From the NCBI RefSeq assembly GCF_910596095.1, contig NC_056538.1, forward strand, positions 21,562,501 through 21,626,500: a stretch of 64,000 nucleotides of DNA, in the 5' to 3' direction. A model generated the notes under the pieces. It was not told the origin of the DNA, did not search any database, and saw only the letters and a list, made by a program, of their open reading frames with translations. Shown one piece after another: positions 1 through 13,900 of this stretch; positions within the stretch are counted from its first letter, which is position 1; each line of letters begins with the position of its first letter. The position numbers and the translations under genes are program-made. This DNA is from Thunnus maccoyii (lineage: Eukaryota; Chordata; Actinopteri; Scombriformes; Scombridae).

Positions 1-78
1 CCTGTGTCCTCCTCAAAGGATGTAGTCAGTCATTTCAGAGGCTCCTCTGTTCCTATCTGGCCAAAAACCTGGCCACGT

Positions 79-312
79 CTAATCGTCGTCATCATCATCA
101 TCGTCATTGAAGTAAACGTGTTGTCCTCTAGGGGCAGACGCCCACGTTCTGCCATAGCCTTTAGTGCTGCCTGCGGGCTTCTCCTGGGTGGTGATGAGGT
201 CTATGATGGCTGTGATGACAGCACAGTCTTTGGACTGACGGTTTTGCCAGTCCACAGGAGCAGGGTTACGGATTTTCTCCTCCAGCAGAGAATCCAGCTC
301 TCTCTTTAGACT
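79..312 (-). CDS. dhx36: dhx36 last coding exon with poly-Asp C-terminus
   Basis: Encodes residues 992-1068, in phase 0 after LVK of exon 25. It starts [14 protein letters not shown] and carries the conserved [17 protein letters not shown]. The tail then departs from the mammalian sequence and ends in Asn followed by eight Asp, coded by mixed GAT/GAC codons, then TAG at 79-81. A tetra-Asp would be within range of trinucleotide slippage; eight looks like a small expansion. Confidence 0.95.
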   Translation of the reverse strand, partial: SLKRELDSLLEEKIRNPAPVDWQNRQSKDCAVITAIIDLITTQEKPAGSTKGYGRTWASAPRGQHVYFNDDDDDDDD

Positions 313-3300
313 CTGGAAAAGAAAATGAGGCTTTTTGTGAAGCAAAAAAAATCATAAAATTGCACTTGACTGAGCTTTGTTGATATGGGTCCATCCTGAT
401 TTACCTTGACAAGGTGAGCGATGCGTGCCGGTGATCTGAAGACGATCCACTGGTCCACCGCAATGGTCTCCTGGTCCTCGTCTTTCTGGATGGTGATGTC
501 GCCTCCGAAGAACAGCAGGGAGAACGGGGACACCTCAGTGCAATCGTACAGGAAAATCTGAGGACACACACAGAAAGATGTTGCTAACGCACATCAACAG
601 AAGTATTAACAACAAACACGCTGACACACTCTGCATCAGGGAGCGGCATCATTATGACACACCGTGCCCGATAGCTATGCTGTGGTGTGGGCTGAAAGTG
701 TCCCATTAGTGACGAGAAGCTGTGTGAGTTTGAAATGTGTTTTAGTGCTTCCAGTGCCGGGAGAAATGTCATCTTGCCCCATCTGCAAATCTCACTATTG
801 TGTTACACTCTTCTCCATCAATTTTCCTCCCTGTGCTAAACTGACAGCTGCTTATGTAGAGTAGTTTGACTATTGATACTCAAAATACTCACTGCAGACC
901 GGAAATAGCAGTAATAATCTATATAATGCACTGATCTATATGCAAGCACTAAAACAAATATATAAATAAAAAGACAACATAAGCAGCAGACTCAGGTCAA
1001 ATTAAACCCATTTCGTCTTTGAAGGTAACAGACAGAAGTGTTGAAAATCAGCGTCAGAGCGAGGTAGTGAAAAGTGAAGGCAATGGGTAGGCGACATGGG
1101 GGAAAAAAAAGAAACAAGGAGAGAGCGGGGACAACTTCTTCTGCCCCATGAATGTGTAATGTAATGGACCACCAGGGGCAAGTGCGTCAGAGGAGATAAA
1201 GTTTAACGTCATCCCTCTCTTTCTTTCCTTTTTTTCCCCCCCTTTCCACAGCCCTGGTCGTCTGCTTCTGTCTCTCTCAGCAAACAAATGACCTTGACAA
1301 TCTTGCACTCAGAATACCTTCCTTTTATAATAAACACAAACTGCATAGCATTGTGCACAAAACCGCACTACAAGAGAGAAAAAAAAAAAAATGAACGGTG
1401 GCAATAATGATGGTCGAAATCTAGCAAACACTTTTCTTCATAAAGACAAAGGCAGCAAAGTGAGAGACAAAGGCGCAGGCAGCAATCAGAGAGGACATGA
1501 AAGGTGTTTTTCTGCAGAATGGTAACATTCACAAAGAGAGAGAGCACAGAAAGAACAAAGACAGATAGATGGAAGGGAGGGAGAGGAAATTGGGAGTGTG
1601 AAGAGGGGCAAAAAAAAAAGAGAAAAACATAGGAAGCGAGAGAAAAGAGAGGGTGGCAGTCAGGGAGCCGCATTGACCGTTTTGCCGCCCCCTCCCCTCC
1701 ACCTCTTATATTGTGTCTGGAAGCTTTGAAGCACAAGAGCCTTTGAGATAGAGTTGAAAGGCAGCGTTTTAATCAAATATTCATTCAGTGTAAAGCTGGT
1801 GTGGCACCGCTGCCAACCTTTAACCACTGGTCCTTTCTACTCACATGCGCCCTTCAGATGGACACAGCAACATGCACTCAATTGTAAAAACACAAAACAT
1901 TTATAAAGCACAACATAAATGTGACTGGCGCATGTGTTTTATTGTGTTTCCATCTAGATTACTCACACTGCTCGTTCTCATCTTTAGGTGATAGATGAGC
2001 CACGTGTAGTTGAACTCGGTCTCTTCATAATTGACAGATTTCGGGTGGATACACACCTTCCCGTCAGCCTGGGTGTACACCTTAACCCTGAGAAAGATAA
2101 GATGTTAGAGTATGTGTGTCTGTGTGATGGTAGGACTGAGTATATTGGTAAAAATCACATTCCTGACACTTCAAAGTAAAAATATGAGTTTTATTACCAT
2201 CATGATCTCAATAACTGACACAAGAACACCAAGAGGAAACTTTATGACAGTTTTTGACAATTTTATGATACTACAGTTTCATAAAAAGGTGCTTTAGAAT
2301 CTGTGGAAAGTAGACCTGAAACAATCAACTGATTAACTGATTAGTGGATAGACAGAAAATTTATCTGCAACAATTTTGATAATCAATTAATTCTTTAACT
2401 AATTTATCAAGAAAAATACCAAATGTCAACTTCAGACTGCTGTCACCTTGGGTTCCAAAAAATATGTGCAGGGCGTTTTTCACTCTTTTCTGACATTTTA
2501 TGGACTAATTTATGGACTGATTAAAAAAAATCAATTAATGTAGATTAATCAATAGTGAAAATAATCGTTAGTTGCTACCATAGTTGAAAAAAATATTTAT
2601 AGTGGCAGCTGAAAGCAGAATGTCAACAAGCTGTAACAACATTCCCATCACTGCCACCACGCAGTATTATGCTGAAGCTTTCTAGTTATTAAGATGTGTT
2701 TCAACATGCTACAGAAATGTTATTGTATTGTAGAATTTCTATCAGTATGTGTGTTTGTATGCACGTGTTGTCACCCAAATTCTGTGGAAATTCATTATCA
2801 CCAGAATAAATTTTGTTAAATCTCTTTAAAAAGAACTCATCAGATGCTTTTGGCTTCATCCAAAGCTGTTAATATGATGCACAAAGACCGCCTCATGCCA
2901 CTTTGGCATGGAGGGTATCAAAGAAAAATTGTGATGCTGTTAGAAAACCATCTCTTACATGAAAGTAACACTGTATTCCAAACTCCTGCGTGTCGGGCAA
3001 ACGACACCGACTGCTTGACTGCAGGGAACAAGCTGCTTGTACCAGACAGCTGTCTGATTTGGCAGCAAAACAAACAAAAAGTGCTTAATCGAGCAACAAA
3101 TTCATTAAATACTGCAAAGAAAACTCACAACTGGCTTAGCATCACAACTGCTGAGAATTACTTATGCAAAGGAAATGACCCTGGCAATTTCACTGTGCAA
3201 CTGGGTCTAAAGCTGTCATGGAGACAGACAAATAAAAGTGACAGCCTTAATGTGAGTGAGTGTGTGTTTGTGTGTGTGTGTGTCTCCCTGTTGCGTGCGT

Positions 3301-6300
3301 CTGTCTTTTGCACACAGGTCACAGCCGCTGCCTATGACAGCTGCCTGAGGGCAGTTTTATGATGACTGCATTGATCTTCAGCTGCAAAAGCGCCTCTGTT
3401 TTCGACAGTTTTCCTAACATGGTCTTTGCACTGCTTCAGGTAATTGTCACAGTATCGTTCCAGAACTCTTACCCGAGATGATGAGATATTGTAGTTTGAA
3501 GGCCATTTTTCTGTGTAGAGATCAATAAGAATGATTGTGCACTTCTCTATCTTGTGGTCTTCAGCCTTTTTCCCCTGTCAGTCATTGCTTAACTCTCTCT
3601 TTGAATTGGTGAGACTCACCCGGGCCTCTTTTTGCTGTGAGATGGTCTGATCATGGCCACCTTTGGGTACAGACCGGCTACAATCACTGCCTTGATTAAC
3701 TTCTCGTTGTCTGAGGAAAGACGTTAGAAAAAGAACAAATCATACTTTAGCACAGTTCCATAGCCTGACTGTTTTCTTGTCAGATAGCTGAATTGCACTT
3801 AAACAACTCATCTTAATTACCCGAGTTGACGTTAGATTTGGGGTCTTTGGGGTCTCTGCTGCTGACAAAGCCTGCATTCATTAAATGTTCAGTAAACTGA
3901 CCCTTCATGTTGTGCAGCATCTGAAAGATAACGGCTAAATTACTTAGAAAAAAAGACAAAAGACACAAGTCAAACTCCAAACGTAATCATGGACAACCCT
4001 GGGTTTTATTTTCAAAGCACATCGGTGTATAGCTCAGCACAGCACTTGCAATCAGCCCGGCTCACCTGGAGTGTATTGGCAGACAGGAAGTTGTCCCAGC
4101 AGTACTCCCTCTCATACCTGGAACCACGCTGTTTCGCTTCCTCCCAGCCCTAACGAATCAATGGGTGATAAATGAAGACAGGATCAATTCATGCAGCAGA
4201 CAGAGATGAAAGCAAACTGACAGATGTGAGCTGTTTTACCTGGAAAGCATTAACAATAGTGAGGTGGTCACTCTTGGAGTTTCTAGACAGGGTCCTTCTC
4301 CTCATGTCTGCCATCTTCTCTTTACCCTGAGAAAGGTTCAGATGCATAAAAGAAAATGTATTTAAGATCGACATTGCAACAAAAAAGTCAGAAGGTACAG
4401 TCGAGTGCAGCAATGTGTGTTGCAGATGACATAAGCTTTCATGTTTGTGAACTCACTGCCCTACCAGGGGTATGAAGAAAGGGTCTTTGAAGCTGAGTGA
4501 AGCAGCAATTGTGAGAACAGGGTCGAGGCAGCCCAACAGAGCCCCAAACAAGATGAGTTTTCCGATGTGAGGCTCCACAGGCAGACGAGCCAGGTGGAAA
4601 CCCAGCGCTGTGAGGTTCTCTGAACGGTCCAAGGCGTTCTAACACACAACGTAGTCACGAAACAAAGAAAATGCACACACGTTTAGTCATCTTATGCTCG
4701 ACACAAGGTGTTTTAACCATATTAACAAGGAAGGGAATTAATGTCCACTGCTTCGTTAAGAGCAAAAAATTTTAAAAAAGCCTTTACCAACACAGCAACA
4801 GGTTAATAAAGGCAAGGTTATTAAAAGACTTGTGTTGGTCTTCTTTTTAATCATGTTATCATTTTTAAGACTTTCAGGAGCAGCTGCTTTGAGTTTCATT
4901 TTTGTCAGAATCAAGCACCTCTTCCTCCATTGATTTTTATTGTGTTTTTATCCATATCATTAAAAAAAACACTCATGTTTTATCTTCCTAAACCCTCTAA
5001 TAGGCTAAGTACTGATTTCTCTGTTGGCCCTAGGTTTTTTTTATAATCTCTCTCCTCTAGAAGGAGATCCTTCACATCCTTCAAGCTAGTACATTTGTTG
5101 TCTTGCCCAAAACATCTGCAAGGATAACGCTTGCTGACAGGAGACCTTGAATTAACGTGCTCAGGTCGAAGGATAGTCTCTCTACCAAAAATACTTGCTG
5201 GAACTTTAGATTTTTATAAAAACAGTTCATTACTATTATTGGTTTGTGTCCTTAACATGTTTTTAAATGGTTTTGATTGCTCTTTATTCTTTCTTACCAG
5301 GTCTATCAGGTTCTTGATGGCTAGATTGACGGCCTTTTCAGTGGGAGGGTCCAGAGCTTTTTCCAGGAATCGAGCTATAAACCCAAGCTTCAATATCTGG
5401 ATAGAAAGTATCACATTACATTACACCAGTCATTGATAAACAGCATTTTAGCACTAATTGCCACTCCCTTTGTCTAAGTGCTTGTCATTTGTGGCCAGTC
5501 GAATTGTGGTTAACCCAAGAAGCCCATGGATATAGTCAGCTACACTGCAATATTTATCCCTCAAACATACTGTACACACTGTATGACGTTTAATCATATC
5601 ATTGTTGACAAAATGTATGTTGACAAACAACCTGCACTGTGTAGAGTTAACCACATTAACATGCTTCCCTTAGAGCTACTCTGACCACAGATTGATAAGA
5701 CCTGATACTATGAATATCTACATTCTCTAAATATGTATTCACTCTCACATCAAAAACAGGATTTTTAAACAACTCAAACATCTACCTGTTGCAAACTGAA
5801 GAGTAAGAAAGCGACCACGTTTTTATGTCTGACTAATAGGGTGGTGTTGAAGTGTTTGTGCATTAGAGAATATGCTCTGGGTTAGCATGTTGTCAGTGTT
5901 TCTCACACTTTAAGGACAGACTGATGCATTAGTCCGCCTCTCACCCACTAGCTTCAAAAAGCCACATTACACACACACATACTCAAATACATCCAGCTGA
6001 GGCTAGTGGAAGAAACACACTCAACAAACATATCCTGTAAAGTCACCGGTGAGAACAATCATTGCAAACACTAGATCTGAGTGAACTTTGGCTTAATATT
6101 CCATTAGCATGTGTTGAAATATGTGTGAGTGGAGTATGAGGATTTAAAAAGAGAAAGCTAAAAGAGTAGGGAGAAAAAAAAATTGTGAGCAATCAAAGAA
6201 GAAAGCGACTGTTCATGTAATAGAACGAGACCTTGAAGAGGAGCAATTTTGTTGTCTGTGGAAGGAAAAAAAAAAGAGAGAGAGAGAAAGGGATGGAGCA

Positions 6301-9300
6301 AGGGGGCATGAGTCAGCCGAGGATATTCAACCCTAGTTCTCATTAAGCAGGAGAGCCTGTAATTCAACGAAAGACCAAAAACAGCAGCGCTGTCCTCGTT
6401 TGTCCCCGCACTCACAAAACTCATTCATAGCAACGTTGTCCTCATCTCAACCTCTCAAGTCGACACTTTTTGCCACAATTTGTCTCTCTCTGTCAGACCG
6501 TCTGCGTCTTTCTCTCCATATACACAACCTTGATCTGCAAGCAGAGCTCCTCCAGCGGTGTCCTCATGATTTCGGGTAATTGATAGGCATCCAGCAGGCT
6601 GGCCCTGAGACCGTTGTACAGATGATAGCATTTCCCTGGACACACTCTATATAAATGCAGAGAAGAAGAGAGTGGGGGTGAGAGGGAAAAAAAAGGTTAT
6701 GTGTTATATCAGTCCTGTGAAAAGGGCTTAATTCAAAATCAATGGGATGAAACTGCACTCAGTAAGCAGCCTCCTGCTAATTGGGCCTTGCTCCATTTTG
6801 ATGGCGGAGCTGGATAAAGAGCAGACGTCTCGAGTCACAGACTGGAAATAATCTGAGAGAGACTACACTTTGCCTTCCTCTATGTTTACACTTGAGAAGG
6901 CAGGAAGGAGTGAGTTGATGGGGAAGACTGACGGAGAGCTTAGATGACAAAAAGGAAGGCAAAATAATCCTCCCAGAATAGTATTGCATACCCAGAGGTG
7001 CTAATATACAGCATGCCCTCATAAAAATATCCACAAATAACCCCACGTGTAAACAAACACAAATACACACCTGCCAGCACGTCCTTTCCTCTGTTTGGCA
7101 TTGGCTAGGCTAACCCACTCGGCTGTCATAGTACTGATGTTGTTGTTGGTGTCGAAGTTGGTTTCCTTAATCTTCCCTCCATCTATCACATACACAACGT
7201 CATCTATGGTGATGCTGTGAGGAAGAGTTTAGAGAGAGAGAGAGAGAGAGAGGTGGGAGGGAGGAAGAGAAAGAAAACAGCGATGGAATAAAGACCAAAT
7301 CAGAGAGAAAAACACTTCAAAGCAGTCTGTCAAAAATGCTTATCCAGGACTCATGCACACAATCATTCAGAGGTAAAAATAAAATTGAGCTTTTTGGTAG
7401 GTTTAGAGTCTATATTTAGTGGAGTGATGTGAGGAGAGTGCAGACAGCTTCTTAATTTGCTGAGTTGTGTGTGTGTGTGTGTGTGTGTGAGGCTCTGTGA
7501 AAACATTAAGAAATTGCCTGTCACAGAGTCAGTGTGCTCCATCCAAGCCAATATGACAGTATTTATAATCAATTTACGAAATGTATGCTAATTAGTCCCA
7601 TATCCACTGTTTCCATAAATGACTGAGATCTGCTGCATTGCAAGTGTACACAAAAACACACTCATACACGACTGAAAATAAAATGTCATTACATTTTTTT
7701 TGCATTTTTCCCTCAACTTACAAGGGAACAGAACAGAACTTTCACAGGAACAGAACAGCCAAAAATAAAATTTCAAAGGCAGTAAATACAAATGCTGGAC
7801 AACCCAAACACACACACACACACACATACCTGGTCTCAGCTATGTTGGTAGCAATCACAATCTTTCTTACACCAGGAGGAGGCCTTTTGAACACCTGAGA
7901 AGAGTGAAGAAGAAAGATGAGATTGGACTTTTCTGATATTGAGAAGGGAATAAAGCAGGACATTTGTTGGAGACACAGAAAAAGGCACAGTCAGAGAGAC
8001 AAAGAGAGAGGCAGAAAATGCTGACCTGCGTCTGATTAACAGTCGGCATGAGGGAGTGCAAAGGGATGATAACGAACCGGTCTGAAACACAACAGGGCAC
8101 AGAAGAAAAACTCAAACAAAGCATCGTTTGCAGACGTAAGATACAACTCCAAGTGTGTAGAGCTGCCTGATGTCTAAAAATATAACCATGAAATTTCTAT
8201 AAATGTACAGAAAACTCACTTTTACATGTCACTTTATAAACACATTTATACTGCATGTAAAGGTTGTGATTGTAACAGCCTAGTTAATCAAAGTGTGCTC
8301 AAAAGAAATGATTATGATTGGTCTGAATTCACCTGTGTGTGAGTGTCTGAGTCGATACACAAGAGCAATCATTCCTCTCATAAAGCATAAAAATCACACC
8401 CAATTACATGTAATTAATTGTGGACGACAAAATAATTATCACCATAGTTATAAAATAATTTAACTAGTAGTGTGTTTGCGGGGGTTTAAAGCCGGAACTG
8501 ACGACTAAAAAACATTCATGATCACATTTTTTTTATCCAGATAAATTTAAAGGCACAAAAACAACACAACTCAAATGAAATCAAATTGTATTAACCTGTA
8601 AGTCACTGGCGTATACTCGCATCCACACGGTGTATGTGTGTTACTATGTGTGAATACCTGATCGGAACATCTGCTGAGCCATGAGCAGGTCATTAAGACT
8701 GCTGATGTTGTCCCAGCCGGGCAGGAAGACCAAGATTGCTCCTTCCTGTCAGACAAAGAACATGACACAACACTTAAGACGCTGACAGACAAACAAAAAC
8801 CAGCAGGACTTCAGCAGAAACAACCGCAACAAGAAACAAACTGCTGACAGGAGCAAACAGTCATTAGTCGGAGGAGCCTCAGCAACAACTGAGCCAAGAG
8901 AACGAGGTTCCCGTGTCCTCGGAGGAGCTGAGGCGAGGCAAATGAAGATGACTTGCCCTGGGCTCCGAACCTCTACGTTCAGCCACACAATAGGCCCTGA
9001 CATCACCTGCCAACATCTTCATTGCAACATGTTCCCGCTACAGAACAGGGCCTGCTTCACATTACCACAGGGATGCACTTAATTCTCGCGGTCAGCGGAA
9101 AAAAAAAGGAAAACCAATTAGTCACCTTGAAAATATATAAACACAAAAACACAAGCTGAGAAAACATCATCGGGATAACAGATGATTCTGACTAATAGAG
9201 TTGGAGGTATTCCAGCATGAGCTGATCTCTGCACATTCAGCTGTCTGACAATGCATTATGAAGGTAAACCTACATTAAGTGTCCCTAGAGAGTAAGAATA

Positions 9301-10929
9301 TCTCTTATGAACAGGATACAGATAAAATATAAAATGAAGAGATAAAGATTCAGATTACAGACATAGTTTCTAATATTCTAACTGAAACTATTTTCACCAT
9401 GTGAACTAAACTGAATATTTAAGTGATTTACAGGTCAGCAGATTACAGTTTACAGATGTGCAAATAAAGACAAATGCCATCCATGTTACCAGATATACAG
9501 AACAGATGTTCAAATTATTAGCTACTAACAAAGCAACGGGACATCTAGGAAGCTGTAAAGAATTATGTGAGATGATATTTTACACATAAATATGAATGCT
9601 ACAGTTCACGGCATACACACACAGAACCAATCCGATTCACTGGATCTGCATCTTCAAAGATACCGACCTTGTTAAGCGAATCAGGTATCTGCCATGACAT
9701 GACGAATCAACGTTGAGGACGGTTTCTTTGTTAATGTTATTATATAATTCAAGTTTCCACACGTAGTGGAAACACTGAATTTTATAATAACATCAGTCAT
9801 GGCAGGCCGTCCACTCAAGTTTGTTTTGGCCACATTAATCTGAGGCCTGATGTAATCTTACATAAAGATGATCCCAATGAGTTCCATACGGTGTGGTATA
9901 CAGATTTTACATTAAAATGAGAGCATTACTATCTGGTCAGTAGTTGGTATTAGCAAATACGCTGAAGTGAGATTTTGCAATGAGGAAAGAAGAAGTTGGA
10001 TCGGTGCATCTCTACCTCATTTGTCCTGTCAATAATCTTTTAATAAGCATTGATATCAACTAAAGATAATAATTTGAAAAACTGCGAACTCTGAAAACCT
10101 GAGTAAAATCCAAGCTTTATGTTTGGTTTCAATTATCACCAGTGCAGTAAAGGTTCTGTCAATGCTATTTCACCACATCAAAGTACTAAATTTAAATGAA
10201 AAATTGTTCTCAGGAAAATATTAAGCTGGTTTAAAATAACCCACTCTTTAAAAAGGACTAATTTCCGGAGAGGAATGAAGGGGAGATGAAGAACAGACAT
10301 AAAAAGGTAGCTTCTGGGCCCTGAGCACCCCTGCCTTTTAATTAGAGTTAATTATTATTACCAGAGCTCAACCACTGACACCCACGTGGGACTACATGTG
10401 TGTGTGTGTGTGTGTGTTAACGTCTGTGCATATGCATGTGTGTGAAAGTGACAGCAGGGAGGGAGAGATGCAGGCAGTGCGCCTAGTTACAATCTAACAG
10501 AGACACATGTTCACACACATGCAGTACAGAGAGAGGCTCTAATTAATTCCAACTAAAAACCAAGTAGCAGTACAGTTAGCTATGTAATGCTGGCTTACTA
10601 TTTAGCGCACACACATAGCCAACCAAACACGCAAAGTTGCACCCAGCAGGTGTTCATTAATGCCTACATGTCATCGCTCTAGGTGTCTAATCATAGACCC
10701 CTGCGACATAATTAACCAATCATCACAGTAGAAAGCCTGGCAGACGGCTGTATCCTCGGCTCAGAATGCAGTCACAGCAAATCAGCCTGTTCCCTCTCGG
10801 CTGTTTGACAATGCCACAGCGAATCAGCTGGTCTACTGGCTCAGGGTTGCCATGACCGATAGAGATACGACTTCATATGGAAAGGGATAATTATTCTGTC
10901 TCTCTGCGTTAGTCACTCCTCATTCTGGG

Positions 10930-10971
<42 letters not shown>

Positions 10972-13900
10972 GTTCCTCTCTCTTCTATATGTTTTTCACA
11001 AACGCAGCCACAAGTCAAACCAAAATAAATAAGTCGAACTATTTCCACTTCTCTTTGGGAAAATAAAGGAAAAGTGAGCGTGTCTTTTTTTTCCCCTTTC
11101 TTCTATTCTAGCACCTTGATTTCCTCGCAGGTTCTCCTCACCCATATTTATTCTCCTCCTCACAAGACTTACAAAAACACAATCATTGTGGGTTTACTAG
11201 TGACAAAAGGCTACAACGAATGTGATATTCTGTTTTATTGTGCAGCTCCATCCTTGCGCACGTTGGCCGTGGCCTATGTGACTCTGTTAATCGAAACGGC
11301 AAAATACAACAGAGGGATCATACTGCACATTCTAATCTCAACAGAAAGTTTTTTGCCTAGAAGGATTCTGCCTTTGAGCTTCAATTTGTCTTCACCAACA
11401 ACTCCTGATGTGGATGTAGTCAGGTTTTGATTAATTAGGTCTACTGAAAAAGTAAAACATACAAGAGCACTTTCATTTGAATTCGTTGACATACTCCACA
11501 TTACTAAAGTCTTGAACTGAGCACTGAAATGACGCAGACATTAAAAACGAGGAAATTTAACAAGAACTGGAAAGAGAAAAAAGGGAATGGATGTGCGTCG
11601 GGAGAGCATCTGTTCGATCACTCATTAGCACAGATCTGCTGCCAGGATCGGTGTTATTTCCTCTGATCTAATGTCGCTGTGTTTGGAAGCTAGCCCTCCT
11701 GTTCCTTCCATCTGCTCTACCTAGGAATGCACTATACTTCTCTCCTTTTGTCACTTTCTGTGTCTGTGTCAACTATTCACATTTATTTGATCTGATCACC
11801 GCTGTTTCTCTCTCTCTAAGATCAAAAATGTCTGAAGATTTTCAAGTCCAAGAACACAGATCTTAAAATCTACAAGACAAGTTTTAATGATACAATCATA
11901 GGCTACCTGGAAGCATCTTTGCAGACAAATGTACTTCATTGAAAAACAGATTTAGGATACTAGAACATTGCAACTTTCAGATAACCAGGCATACCAGAAG
12001 AAACTCACCTCCTCCTTGAGTACAATGTGGCGGATCAGTGCCATGATCAGCTCCAGGTCGATCTTTTCATCACCGTCCAATATCTCCAGTGCCTCAATGG
12101 TCTTGTCAGAGTATCTGTAAAACATGGGACACAATAAACATGGGTTACATTACAACACGGTAGTATAAATGTCCCCTTCTTGCTCTAGCTGTCACACCTG
12201 GATAATGAAAGCAAGAGGTTTATATATTTTCAGACAGAGGTTTTTATCCTGGTGTTGTATAATGCGTCCATGAAAAAAATTGATTTACTCATGCTTGACA
12301 CATATTTTGATTGACACAACAGTTATTTGCTGTAAAACTCTAATGCCTCAGCAACTGGAAGCAACTAAATTTGTATCACTTGTAATGATGCTTTTTCCAT
12401 CAGCCATTAGAAACAACAGTTCACTACTTTGCCACAGATTCTTTAGTTTAAATTTATTATCTTTATTTCCCTTTTCAAATGCTCAGTGATGAACATCTGT
12501 GAATTGTTTTGTTACACACAAAAAAAGTTTTCAAATGAGGAATACTCCTCTTCCCTGGGCATTGTCTTTGATGTGTGATTGACAAGTTATTAATGAGCTG
12601 ATAAGACTTGAGAGAAGGGCGACTAGTAAAGGTCCCTGCATTGTCACAATAAAAATTCTAGGCAACTTATTCCAAGATATTTATACACCATGGGCATTTC
12701 ATCAAAGACTCTATTGAATCATTATGGTGTATATGAAGCATAAGTTGGTGTCTTTTTTCAGGTATTGATATTCAGTCAGCACGAATATACCTTCCATTTG
12801 GTTACATGCCGGGCTGAATGTATCGCAGCTGCTCAGAAGCATTTTCAGTTGTGGTCCTTAAAACGTCATCTGCCTCAAAAAGTTTATATAATTTATGGCT
12901 GTGCGATTCCTCTGTTACCTTCACTGCTGGTTCATGTATTTCCATAGTGACCTTGGCCGAATGGATTTATTGTTGTGTGCATTAAAAAGTCTGAATTATC
13001 TATGTTTTATTTCTCAAGTTAGTAAATGCTTTGCACGGTACTTGAAATACTGTATATAAAAAGGCACTAAAAAAGACGATAAATAACAATATATAAAACT
13101 TTTATAGCTTCATACAGATAAAAGGTTCCAAGTAGGGATGCAATATATCGGCTGGCTAACAGCATAAGATTGTGTATTACTTCATATAATAGTCTGATTA
13201 GCAATAGAATAAATCAGAAACTGGTGAAGTGAGGGAGAACAGTGTTGAATGGAAATTGTTGAGGTTAAGTTGGTCGTGTTGCTAGCTTGCATACAGCAAA
13301 CTGTCAGTATGTAGAACTCACACTGATAAAGCATATTTAAGCACACTTAAAGAGTTCCTACTGTACTGGATGTAGTCCTACTTTGCTAGTAAACTAGTTT
13401 AAGTCATATTTGATTTCACATTTGTTAGTGAAGCCTGAATTTCACTTGGGCATCAAGGAGTTACTCCACCTGCATAAAGCGTAGGAAGGCAGTGTGGGCA
13501 AATACAGCGTGGGAAGTGATCTATAGCTCTGCCAAGAGCTCTCCCCATCAACTGTTGTAGTGCTTTCATTTAACAAGATTGTGGTGTTGTGTACTCAGGT
13601 AGTGTTGAGCCTGAATGCATTTACAGAGCAGTAATAACTATGGCAAAGAAGAGAGGGACTGTACTGCAAATATCTGTGCTTAATGAAGGAGAGCATTATT
13701 GAAAAGAGGATGACATCTCAAGATGAGCTGGTCTCCTTGAAAATGCTTAGGCACTTACTGACAGGAAAGCAACACTACAAAGTTTTGTGGAGTTAAAAGG
13801 GGCAAAAGCAGATCTTACAGTGTTTGTGTAGCCTGTATAACCTCTATCTATAGATATATTTTTGAAGAGGAGCACATACGCTACAATTTTGTCTTTTACA

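Noticed and set aside
2844..3362. 172-codon plus-strand frame in dhx36 intron 23
   Set aside because: Its second half is encoded by a GT microsatellite, it has no recognisable domain, and it lies in an intron of a solved gene.
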